A stretch of 23,256 nucleotides of DNA from positions 1-23,256 of IMG/VR virus record IMGVR_UViG_3300007344_000257. One strand, 5' to 3'. This DNA comes from a virus. Shown piece after piece: positions 1 to 5,148 of the stretch. How positions within the stretch are numbered: the stretch's first letter is position 1; every line of letters begins with the position of its first letter. Under the pieces are notes generated by a model. It saw only the letters and a list, made by a program, of their open reading frames with translations. It was not told the DNA's origin and did no database searches. The position numbers and the translations under genes were made by a program.

Positions 1-36
1 CGTTTCGTGAGCGCAATTCCTTTGCTCGTCGGTCAT
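1..36 (-). CDS. 5' end of an unidentified early gene (partial)
   Basis: Twelve codons are visible (MTDEQRNCAHET) before the window ends. The ATG overlaps the TGA of the replication-protein gene in an ATGA junction, the same coupling used through the rest of this operon, which is the main reason for calling it. The product cannot be named from so little sequence. By position just after a replication protein it could be a helicase or another early function, but that is inference only. Confidence 0.45.
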   Translation of the reverse strand, partial: MTDEQRNCAHET

Positions 37-857
37 TGCATGGCCTCGCTTCTCCACTCGGACAGGACAGAGGCGGGCGCACGGCATCCAGGCTCTGACG
101 GATCAGGCCCCCAATCGCCTCGATTCCAGAAGCGTCCAGGACGCCATCCACGCGTGCGGGCTCGCCATTGGCTGTCATCGTCGCGGGAGACGGGCAAACC
201 CGCTGTATGGGCAAATTTACCGGCCTGCGGACGACGGAAATTGCTCTCGTTCCGGCACCAGTACTGAAAGCCCTTGTCCCAATCGAGCGCGAGGGTGCCC
301 TTGGACTGGTGGTGGAGCTTGAACCGGGTCGCGGTGTCGGCGGGATCGGCACAGCCCTGCGCTTTGGCGTACTCAAGCTGCTCGGCAGTCGGCTCCCAAT
401 CTTCCGGCAACTTCGACTTGCGCTTTGCCTTCCCGCTCTCAGCGGGGGAACAATCGATAGATTGTTCTTCCTTCCCTTCCCTTTCCTTCCCTTCCTCCCT
501 GCGCGTCACTGACGCGTCACTGCGCGTGCCTGACGCGTGGTCGGATGGGCTCGGCAGGGTCGACGCGGCCTCCCTCGGGTTGACGTGCTGATGCTTGGAG
601 AAGGTGGGGATGTGCGCCAGGGTATCGCCGTAGAGGGCGACTAGTCCGGCATCCCTTAGTTCCTCGCAAACCGCATCAATGTTGCAGTCATCCTCTGGCA
701 GGTAACGACGCTTGAAGGTGCGCGGCGCCCAAACAAGACGCCCTTCCCTGTCGGCTTCGCACCACAGGCCGACATAGAGAATCCGGGCAAGCGGGCTCAG
801 CGAGCAAGTATCGTCGCTCGTGAAGAACTCTGGCTTTATGGTGCGAATCCTAGCCAT
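33..857 (-). CDS. Phage replication-initiation-like protein
   Basis: 274 residues. The N-terminus (MARIRTIKPEFF, then SPLARILYVGLW and a charged helix-rich stretch to about residue 100) matches the winged-helix start common in phage replication proteins of the lambda O / DnaT-like type. A low-complexity, charged linker (about 105-150) follows, then a C-terminal segment with DWDKGFQYWCRNE (about 192-204), typical of the region that contacts the helicase or helicase loader. The tail has WGPDPSEPGCRAPA, a motif often seen at the end of these proteins. The start is supported by a GAGGGGAG ribosome site five bases upstream. It overlaps the upstream gene by 8 bases. Its probable role is binding the phage origin and recruiting replication machinery. 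The family is clear by pattern, but the exact function is inferred. Confidence 0.75.
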   Translation of the reverse strand: MARIRTIKPEFFTSDDTCSLSPLARILYVGLWCEADREGRLVWAPRTFKRRYLPEDDCNIDAVCEELRDAGLVALYGDTLAHIPTFSKHQHVNPREAASTLPSPSDHASGTRSDASVTRREEGKEREGKEEQSIDCSPAESGKAKRKSKLPEDWEPTAEQLEYAKAQGCADPADTATRFKLHHQSKGTLALDWDKGFQYWCRNESNFRRPQAGKFAHTAGLPVSRDDDSQWRARTRGWRPGRFWNRGDWGPDPSEPGCRAPASVLSEWRSEAMQ

Positions 858-1104
858 GCGCTCCCCTCTTCAACTCGGCATGGGCAGCAGCCGATCCAAA
901 AACCACGCGGATCTTGTCAAACTGGCTCCGGGCCTTGGTGCCTCGCGGGGGGACAATCGTGCGGTGCGCGTTTCCGCGTGCGGACATGGCTTTGAGGTGG
1001 GCGCGCAGGGCGTTGCCATCCGGCCCTGCCAACTTGTCCAGCAGAACCTGCCGAATGCGCGCGCGGGTTTCTGGGCTTACCTTGAAGCCTTTGGGGCGAG
1101 GCAT
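850..1104 (-). CDS. Small basic hypothetical protein
   Basis: 84 residues beginning MPRPKGFKVSPETRARIR. The start is set by a TGATG junction with the stop of the upstream membrane-protein gene; the open frame continues further upstream, but that would run into the neighbouring coding sequence. The protein is rich in Arg and Lys, with a predicted helical N-terminal half and no transmembrane segment. No domain is recognised. Its place between a membrane protein and the replication protein, with overlaps on both sides, supports translation as part of the leftward early operon. It may bind nucleic acid, judging only from its charge. Confidence 0.6.
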   Translation of the reverse strand: MPRPKGFKVSPETRARIRQVLLDKLAGPDGNALRAHLKAMSARGNAHRTIVPPRGTKARSQFDKIRVVFGSAAAHAELKRGAHG

Positions 1105-1289
1105 CACGGCATCCCCGTAGGCGGCATGAGCGGGGAGAGAATCACCCAAGCCAGACCGAAGGCGAAGGCAACGCCCCAAACCGCCGCCACGGCCAGCCAG
1201 AACATGGTCCAGAACACAGGCGGCTTATAAGGCGCGGGAGCGATGGAGTTGGGGCCCAGAGAGGGCATGTTCTTGAACCAGTCGGTCAT
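1104..1289 (-). CDS. Small single-pass membrane protein
   Basis: 61 residues. A polar, proline-containing N-terminus (to about residue 25) is followed by one long hydrophobic segment, about residues 26-52, including FWLAVAAVWGVAFAFGLAWV, and a short tail. It is therefore predicted to sit in the inner membrane with one helix. No Lys/Arg-rich signal-peptide start or lipobox is present. It overlaps the DUF1064 gene upstream by four bases (ATGA) and the basic protein downstream by one base. A membrane protein in an early operon could act in superinfection exclusion or host takeover, but nothing in the sequence proves this. It is too early and too far from the lysis genes to be the obvious holin. 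Confidence 0.6.
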   Translation of the reverse strand: MTDWFKNMPSLGPNSIAPAPYKPPVFWTMFWLAVAAVWGVAFAFGLAWVILSPLMPPTGMP

Positions 1290-1603
1290 GTGATCCTCCA
1301 GTCAATCCACGGGTAGCAAGCCTTTGCGAGTGCCCACTTGATCTTAAAGGCCGGGGTTTGAACGCCCTTCTTGTCCTCGATCACTTCGCGGTTGCCCTCG
1401 AAATATCGCCAGTCCGCGACGTAGGTGCAGACCTTCTCGCCATTGGCGCGCAGGACGAACCGGGGCTGCCGTTCGAGGCGCTGAATCGCACCGGCCTTGG
1501 CGAGCAACTGAAGCTCCGCATCCCGCTTCGCCTCTGCCTTGCTGGCGAACCTCACGCCGTCCACCACCTGGGGCTTGGCGTTGAACTTGTTGCGGCGGCT
1601 CAT
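1286..1603 (-). CDS. DUF1064 family PD-(D/E)xK-type nuclease
   Basis: 105 residues from MSRRNKFNAK. This start makes an ATGA overlap with the stop of the methyltransferase-like gene; an in-frame ATG 33 bases upstream lies inside that gene and is less likely. The family signature is present: NKFNAK at the start, the SKAEAKRDAELQLL helix with a conserved Glu, YVADWRYF supplying the Asp, and EVIEDKKG supplying the ExK pair. DUF1064 proteins are small phage proteins related to restriction-fold nucleases and are often proposed to resolve branched DNA. All expected acidic and Lys residues appear intact. It may process recombination or replication intermediates during phage growth. Confidence 0.8.
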   Translation of the reverse strand: MSRRNKFNAKPQVVDGVRFASKAEAKRDAELQLLAKAGAIQRLERQPRFVLRANGEKVCTYVADWRYFEGNREVIEDKKGVQTPAFKIKWALAKACYPWIDWRIT

Positions 1604-2220
1604 GCGGCCACCTGCTTTTCCGCGTGTGTGCCCCACTGATCCGCCATCGCGGCGGCAATCCCCGGATAGAACCTGCTGCGCTCTTTCCAGCGGTCGGCGG
1701 ACGGTGGCATGCGATGCACGCGCGCCTCGCGGCCTTCCACGATGTTGGTGGGCGAAAGCGGCGGCAGGCCCTTCAACCAGAAGCAGGTCCGCTTGGTTTC
1801 ACCGTGTCCAAATTGCCACGGCTGCACCGATTGAGCCGGCGCCTGATAGTTGCGGATCAGCGCCTTGGCGTGCCGGTGCATTACCGGATTCTCGACGGCG
1901 ATGCGGTCGATGGGCGCATTCCAGCATGCCGAGAACAGCGCGGCGCCTTCCTGAAGTTCCGCCTGCATCTGGTCGGCCGTCTTGCCCGGCGGCGGCACGC
2001 TCAGCCAGCGCACACCGCTGTTGCAAAGCCTAGTGCAAGGCGGGTGCATCACGGCGAGCAGATCCCAGCCGTCATTCAACAGGTCGCGCACGTCGCCGAC
2101 GATGTGCCGGTTGCTGCCGTCCTCGGCCGGCAACAGGTCGCAGGACCATACATCGTGGTCGCGTGCGGCAAAGGCCCTGCGGACAATGCCCGAGGTTTCG
2201 CAGCCGACCAAGACCCTCAT
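1600..2220 (-). CDS. DNA cytosine methyltransferase-like protein
   Basis: 206 residues. The N-terminus MRVLVGCETSGIVRRAF resembles the cofactor-binding start of C5-cytosine methyltransferases. HPPCTRL (59-65) matches motif IV with a candidate catalytic Cys, and VENP (109-112) matches motif VI. The stretch with GHGETKRTCFWLKGLPPL (about 138-155) is typical of a short phage subfamily. At 206 residues it is smaller than full C5 enzymes (usually over 300) and has no obvious large target-recognition domain, so activity and target are uncertain. It could protect phage DNA from host restriction. A ribosome site (GGAGGGTGAAGG) precedes the ATG. It overlaps small genes on both sides. Confidence 0.7.
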   Translation of the reverse strand: MRVLVGCETSGIVRRAFAARDHDVWSCDLLPAEDGSNRHIVGDVRDLLNDGWDLLAVMHPPCTRLCNSGVRWLSVPPPGKTADQMQAELQEGAALFSACWNAPIDRIAVENPVMHRHAKALIRNYQAPAQSVQPWQFGHGETKRTCFWLKGLPPLSPTNIVEGREARVHRMPPSADRWKERSRFYPGIAAAMADQWGTHAEKQVAA

Positions 2221-2375
2221 GCCTTCACCCTCCAGACGCGGAGGCAGGCAAGGCGAGCCGCCTCTAGTGCAGCCTTTGCCTTGTGAGAGCGCGTGCGGTC
2301 ATACCGGCGCTGGGCCATGTCGGCGGCAAGCTCGGCGGCTATTAGGCGGGCGGCGGGGCAACGGCGGCGGGTCAT
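2217..2375 (-). CDS. Small basic hypothetical protein, 52 residues
   Basis: The ATG at 2375 overlaps the TGA of the GapR-like gene (ATGA), and its own TGA overlaps the ATG of the methyltransferase-like gene in the same way, so the frame exactly fills the space between two real genes. The protein is Ala- and Arg-rich and predicted helical throughout (for example LIAAELAADMAQRRYDRTRS). No family is recognised. Four-base overlaps at both ends are strong evidence that it is translated by coupling within the operon. Confidence 0.65.
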   Translation of the reverse strand: MTRRRCPAARLIAAELAADMAQRRYDRTRSHKAKAALEAARLACLRVWRVKA

Positions 2376-2833
2376 GTCATCCCCCTCGCCGCTCGGGTCG
2401 CCTGAAGCGCCTCGTATGCCTCGTCCATCGCTGAAATGGCCGCGTCGTCGGAAATCGCGGGCGGCTCTGGCGTTTCAGATTTTTTATTTAGTGAAACGGA
2501 CCGCGTCACCGTTACATGGTCGATGCCCGTTTCCGTCTCAATCTCGCGCGAGGTCGCGCCAGCCTTCGCCATCTGAACGGCGCGGCGCATGGAAGGGCTG
2601 AGAGCGTCCTCGTACAAGCCAAGGATTGCGTCCTCCTCGCTCCGCTTGTCCTGATCCATGCGCTTGCGCGTGATGGCTTTGCGGAGAACCTTGGGCACGT
2701 AGCCCGCGCTCTTGGCCTCGGCATAGATGTCGCGAATGTCGGACTGGATGGCGTCGCGCTCATCCATCAAACGCTCGATACGGTCGGCCAGCGACTTCAG
2801 GTGGTTGTCGGCTGTGTTGTGTCCGATGCTCAT
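2372..2833 (-). CDS. GapR/DUF2312-like nucleoid protein with C-terminal HTH extension
   Basis: 153 residues. Residues 8-75 match the DUF2312 (GapR) pattern: LADRIERLMDERDAIQSDIR, IYAEAKSAGYVPKVLRKAI, then EEDAILGLYEDAL. GapR of Caulobacter is a roughly 90-residue protein that binds overtwisted DNA ahead of replication forks and stimulates topoisomerases. Here a second part follows: residues 80-115 (MRRAVQMAKAGATSREIETE, then TGIDHVTVTRSV) look like a helix-turn-helix with a recognition helix, and an acidic tail follows. The start has AGGGGG upstream and a TAATG junction with the preceding frame. It may organise phage or host DNA or regulate genes; the added DNA-binding module is unusual for the family. 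Confidence 0.8.
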   Translation of the reverse strand: MSIGHNTADNHLKSLADRIERLMDERDAIQSDIRDIYAEAKSAGYVPKVLRKAITRKRMDQDKRSEEDAILGLYEDALSPSMRRAVQMAKAGATSREIETETGIDHVTVTRSVSLNKKSETPEPPAISDDAAISAMDEAYEALQATRAARGMT

Positions 2834-2946
2834 TACCGCCCCCTACCGCCGATCAGCTTGTATGCGCGCCGCCGGTCCGCCTGGAGCTTCGCCACGCGCT
2901 CCCTGATCCGGCGTTCCTCCCGCTCGCACTTGGCGAGAAGGCGCAT
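2833..2946 (-). CDS. Short basic coiled ORF, or frameshifted end of the upstream gene
   Basis: From ATG at 2946 the frame gives 37 residues, MRLLAKCEREERRIRERVAK then a basic tail ending IGGRGR. It is strongly helical and highly charged. Its TAA overlaps the ATG of the GapR-like gene (TAATG), as expected for a real stop in this operon. No good ribosome site precedes the ATG. The overlapping gene at 2843-3244 is in another frame and its last 40 residues look non-natural (many Gly, Arg, Pro), so this segment may be the true C-terminus of that gene, reached by a +1 frame change near 2950. Confidence 0.4.
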   Translation of the reverse strand: MRLLAKCEREERRIRERVAKLQADRRRAYKLIGGRGR

Positions 2947-3244
2947 TCCCAGCGTCTGCGTCGAGCGCCCGCAGGTTTTCCGCAATGCGTTGATCGAGCG
3001 CGCAAAACCGTTCTTCAATCCGGACATATTCATCGGCGGTCAGGCTCACTTTTTCATTGTTAGAAAGGATTGCCCTTACGCGGCGAGCGTTCATGTCGAG
3101 CCGCCGTGCAAGGCGGTTTCGCCAATGGTCTTTGGTGTCGGACCACGAGCGCGGGCCGCCTATCGCAATCAGCATCGGGCGGACACGTTCAAGCGCGGCA
3201 GACATTGCCGAGTTTCCGACAGTCTTTGACAGCTTCGTGGGCAT
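2843..3244 (-). CDS. Hypothetical early phage protein, possibly frameshifted
   Basis: 133 residues from MPTKLSKTVGNSAM, chosen because GAGG lies six bases before this ATG; an internal ATG at 3205 (MSAALERVRPML) is the alternative. The body has GGPRSWSDTKDHWRNRLARR, then a predicted helix-turn-helix-like stretch (RLDMNARRVRAILSNNEKVS) and LTADEYVRIEERFCALDQRI, a pattern known from small phage DNA-binding proteins of alphaproteobacteria. After about residue 98 the frame becomes Gly/Pro/Arg-rich and loses its helical pattern, while the neighbouring frame (2833-2946) looks natural. The stop used here does not make the coupled junction seen at almost every other gene. Function unknown, probably DNA-binding. 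Confidence 0.55.
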   Translation of the reverse strand: MPTKLSKTVGNSAMSAALERVRPMLIAIGGPRSWSDTKDHWRNRLARRLDMNARRVRAILSNNEKVSLTADEYVRIEERFCALDQRIAENLRALDADAGNAPSRQVRAGGTPDQGARGEAPGGPAARIQADRR

Positions 3245-3635
3245 GGCTTCCCTCATGGTTGAACCCATGAAGAGCGCCGATACCTGGAAGCCTCTGGGCA
3301 CCGTCACGCAGCAAATCGCCGCCAAGCTGATCGAGCTTCGTGAGGTGCAGGATAAAAGAGCGGGCGCGCTGCAATCCGAAGAGAGCGCGCCCGCAGTTGT
3401 CCCCGGTCAGGGAGGAGGAAGCGGCACCCCAAGGAGCCGCACCGGGGATTTCAAGAACAGCCCCCGAGCCGTGCAGAGCCACGAGTCCGGGGTGAATGGG
3501 GTCGGCCTCGCGCGACCCAATCATCAACGCGAGGCCGGTGCTGGGCATGTTCGGAGCGCTATGCATGCCAGCGAGGGAAACGAAATCGCGAGCAATCCCG
3601 CTCGCCGGGAGGTCGGAACAGAAGCCCCGGATCAT
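3189..3635 (-). CDS. Doubtful ORF spanning the terminator region
   Basis: 148 residues from MIRGFCSDLPASG. In favour: the ATG overlaps the TGA of the DnaA-like gene (ATGA) and is preceded by AGGGGAGG. Against: the composition is rich in Gly, Ala, Ser and His without a clear domain, the frame runs straight through a perfect intrinsic terminator (3351-3394) and a second inverted repeat, and its 3' end overlaps the next gene by 56 bases. It may be a leader peptide whose translation opens the terminator, or the whole 3245-3632 stretch may be an untranslated structured region. I recognise no family. Confidence 0.3.
   Translation of the reverse strand: MIRGFCSDLPASGIARDFVSLAGMHSAPNMPSTGLALMIGSREADPIHPGLVALHGSGAVLEIPGAAPWGAASSSLTGDNCGRALFGLQRARSFILHLTKLDQLGGDLLRDGAQRLPGIGALHGFNHEGSHAHEAVKDCRKLGNVCRA
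3351..3394 (-). terminator. Strong leftward intrinsic terminator
   Basis: Two perfect 11-base arms (3360-3370 and 3384-3394, on the minus strand GCGGGCGCGCT and AGCGCGCCCGC) enclose a 13-base loop, followed on the minus strand by TCTTTTAT. This is a textbook rho-independent terminator for leftward transcription. It lies in the middle of the early left operon, between the DnaA-like gene and the downstream replication-related genes, so downstream expression would need antitermination, translation through the hairpin, or a further promoter. Confidence 0.8.
3504..3536. repeat. Inverted repeat, 9-bp arms
   Basis: Perfect 9-base arms GGCCTCGCG (3504-3512) and CGCGAGGCC (3528-3536) enclose a 15-base loop. 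No T-run follows on either strand. Together with a shorter 5-bp stem at 3421-3440 and the terminator at 3351-3394 it makes the 3350-3540 stretch unusually structured. It could be an RNA element of the leftward transcript or a protein-binding site. Confidence 0.5.
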
Positions 3636-4285
3636 TTCCGGCCTCCCCTCTTACCTTCCAGATCGTCAACGACGACCAGCCCGGAGGCGGACAGGCGCGT
3701 CCGAAGGTCCCAATAAAGCGCCGCGCCTTCGACCGTCTCGGCAGCGTCGAGCGCACGGCCGATCCCGTTAATGACGCTCGTATGGCAGCCGCGATTGGTT
3801 ACGCGGGCCATGGAGGGAGAGCTAAGCCCGGTAAACTCTCTCAAAAGCCGCCAGCAGACATGCCGAACGCGGACGTTCTTGCGCAGCCGCTTGAAGTCGT
3901 GGATCTCGTAGGCTGTGACGCCCGCAACCTGGGCCGCCAGTTCAACAATCTTGTCGAAGATCACGCGATCGGCCGGGGTATCGGTGCGGCCGTTCTGGAG
4001 GTAAAGCCGCGTGTTCTTAATGCGCTTGGTGATCCTGCCAAGGCGGGTGCGGTCGCGATTTTCCCACGGCTTGCGGCCGTTTACACGGCACGCTTCCTGC
4101 CGGGCTGGGTTGGTAGTGTCGCGTTTGCTCGCCAGCACAACAGGCGCAATCACGTCCCGCTTGATAACGATGGGCTTGGGCAGCCGCGCGAGCGCCGCCG
4201 GGCTCATGTCCTTGCTGGCGAGGCTGCGGATGCGCGCCTTTTCTTCCTGCAGTTCCTGGAAGTAGCCGATGCCATCGAGGTCCAT
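3632..4285 (-). CDS. DnaA domain IV-like DNA-binding protein
   Basis: 217 residues. The segment about 118-175 (VAGVTAYEIHDFKRLRKNVR, VRHVCWRLLREFTGLSSPSM, RVTNRGCHTSVINGIGRA) has the layout of DnaA domain IV: a basic loop, a helix carrying a conserved Arg, the LTGLSxxxI-like turn, and the xxxHTSVxxxxxR recognition helix close to the DnaA signature DHTTVLHA. No AAA+ ATPase domain (Walker A or B) is present; the N-terminal 100 residues are basic and of unknown fold. It could bind DnaA-box-like sites at a phage origin or act as a regulator. It starts directly after the upstream stop and is coupled to the next frame by ATGA. Confidence 0.7.
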   Translation of the reverse strand: MDLDGIGYFQELQEEKARIRSLASKDMSPAALARLPKPIVIKRDVIAPVVLASKRDTTNPARQEACRVNGRKPWENRDRTRLGRITKRIKNTRLYLQNGRTDTPADRVIFDKIVELAAQVAGVTAYEIHDFKRLRKNVRVRHVCWRLLREFTGLSSPSMARVTNRGCHTSVINGIGRALDAAETVEGAALYWDLRTRLSASGLVVVDDLEGKRGGRK

Positions 4286-4468
4286 CTAGGCCCCCATGTC
4301 GTCAAAGTCAGACGAAACGTAATGGGTGGACACCGATTGAGCGTTCGACTTGACCCACCCGCGGGCAAGCCGCGTCCGCTGCAGTCTTTTGATCTTTGCG
4401 AGCTTTTCCTCTTCGGAAAATTCCCGCCGTGCCGGAACAGGGTCGGTGGCTTCTGTCCAGTCGCTCAT
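4286..4468 (-). CDS. Small hypothetical protein, 60 residues
   Basis: The protein begins MSDWTEATDPVPARREFSEE and has a central basic helix (KLAKIKRLQRTRLARGWVKS) followed by a Ser/Asp-rich tail. The ATG overlaps the stop of the upstream gene (ATGA), AAGG lies seven bases before it, and its TAG abuts the ATG of the DnaA-like gene. No domain is recognised. Tight packing with clear coding genes supports expression. It is likely cytoplasmic, as no hydrophobic segment is visible. Confidence 0.6.
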   Translation of the reverse strand: MSDWTEATDPVPARREFSEEEKLAKIKRLQRTRLARGWVKSNAQSVSTHYVSSDFDDMGA

Positions 4469-4764
4469 GCCCGCACCTTGGCGGTGCCGGTGAGGCGGAC
4501 GGGCGTTATTGCGCTGGTCCAGTTATGCTTCGCGTAATTAAGAAGTTCGCCTTCGGTGGCAAAGTTCGTGGTCAGGACGTTTCCGTACTTGTCGATTGCG
4601 TGCCAGCGCGTCACCTTCACCTCTCTGGGGAGAGAAGGCAGCAGTGCCTCGGCGGCTTCCACCAAAGGCCAAAAGTCGCTGATCTTGAGGGCATCAGAAC
4701 CGGCACGGCGGCAATCGCGCGCAGCCCGCACAAGCTCTTCCAGCTTCTCCGCGTCTATGCTCAT
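4465..4764 (-). CDS. Hypothetical protein with a duplicated phage module
   Basis: 99 residues from MSIDAEKLEELVRAARDCRR. The start is fixed by an ATGA overlap with the Cro-like gene and by GAGG five bases upstream; a longer frame upstream lies inside the Cro-like gene. The first 45 residues (AARDCRRAGSDALKISDFWP, LVEAAEALLPS) resemble the start of the protein at 10237-10602 (ARAIRDAGSDVLDLAGFWPL), so the same small helical module occurs in both early operons. The C-terminal half has VTRWHAIDKYGNVLTTNFAT, which suggests a beta-rich fold. Function unknown. Confidence 0.65.
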   Translation of the reverse strand: MSIDAEKLEELVRAARDCRRAGSDALKISDFWPLVEAAEALLPSLPREVKVTRWHAIDKYGNVLTTNFATEGELLNYAKHNWTSAITPVRLTGTAKVRA

Positions 4765-5012
4765 GACGCCCTCGCCTGCTTCTTCGGCGCGGACGCCTTC
4801 CGCTCTGGCTTCACGCGCGGCTTGGGGAGCTTGATGCCGTCCTGCTCGGCAATGGCCTTCAGTTCGCGCGTCCACCAATGGGGGAAGTGCCCCGTGTCGC
4901 CGTACTGGGCGCTGGAAATCGTGGAGACAGCCCGACCTGTGCGAGCCGCCATCTTTCGGATGCCGCCAAACCGCGCGATTGTGTCGGCTGCGGGAAGTTC
5001 GAGCTTGTTCAT
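4761..5012 (-). CDS. Cro-like HTH regulator
   Basis: 83 residues from MNKLELPAADTIARFGGIRK. The stretch AADTIARFGGIRKMAARTGR then AVSTISSAQYGDTGHFP fits a small Cro/YdaS-type helix-turn-helix with its recognition helix at about 27-38; the C-terminus is a Lys/Pro-rich tail. It is the first gene of the leftward operon, divergent from the repressor, which is the usual Cro position. I chose the ATG at 5012 because the promoter-like -10 element ends seven bases before it, implying a leaderless mRNA. An ATG at 5024 with a weak GGAAA site, or TTG at 5048, would be needed if transcription starts further upstream. It probably binds the shared operators and opposes the repressor. Confidence 0.65.
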   Translation of the reverse strand: MNKLELPAADTIARFGGIRKMAARTGRAVSTISSAQYGDTGHFPHWWTRELKAIAEQDGIKLPKPRVKPERKASAPKKQARAS

Positions 5013-5019
5013 GTACGGG

Positions 5020-5048
5020 AACATGGCCGATTTCCGCACACGACGCAA
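5020..5048 (-). promoter_or_regulatory. Leftward early promoter (PL-like)
   Basis: On the minus strand TTGCGT (5048-5043), a 17-base spacer and CATGTT (5025-5020) form a plausible sigma-70 type promoter. The spacer contains one copy of the operator (5027-5037). The layout mirrors the rightward promoter at 5933-5961 almost base for base (TTGCGC, 17, CATATT), which makes each more credible. The expected start of transcription falls on or next to the ATG at 5012. Confidence 0.55.
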
Positions 5049-5068
5049 TAGCCAAAACCGATTTTCGG
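5027..5068. promoter_or_regulatory. Left operator pair
   Basis: Two copies of an 11-base element, 5027-5037 (CCGATTTCCGC) and 5058-5068 (CCGATTTTCGG), spaced 31 bases start to start. The second is a perfect dyad (CCGA-TTT-TCGG). The same element recurs on the other side of the repressor gene at 5921-5931 and 5944-5954. Position and recurrence fit repressor or Cro binding sites; which protein binds is inferred. Confidence 0.6.
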
Positions 5069-5113
5069 ACTTTCAGCAGTTCAAACGCTGACTCAGTGAC
5101 GCACCCCGCATGC

Positions 5114-5119
5114 TAGAAT
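5114..5119 (+). promoter_or_regulatory. Possible -10 element of the repressor promoter
   Basis: TAGAAT lies 30 bases before the repressor ATG, and the GGATAGG ribosome site falls between them. No good -35 hexamer is found 16-18 bases upstream (ACTCAG or similar), which would fit a promoter needing activation by a bound regulator. Weak call. Confidence 0.3.
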
Positions 5120-5148
5120 TAGTCGAATTACCCGCGCTACGGATAGGC

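Noticed and set aside
3057-3716. A 219-residue open frame on the plus strand
   Set aside because: It covers coding sequence and the terminator of the leftward operon on the other strand, has no ribosome site or domain, and is Arg/Ser/Pro-rich as expected of a shadow frame.
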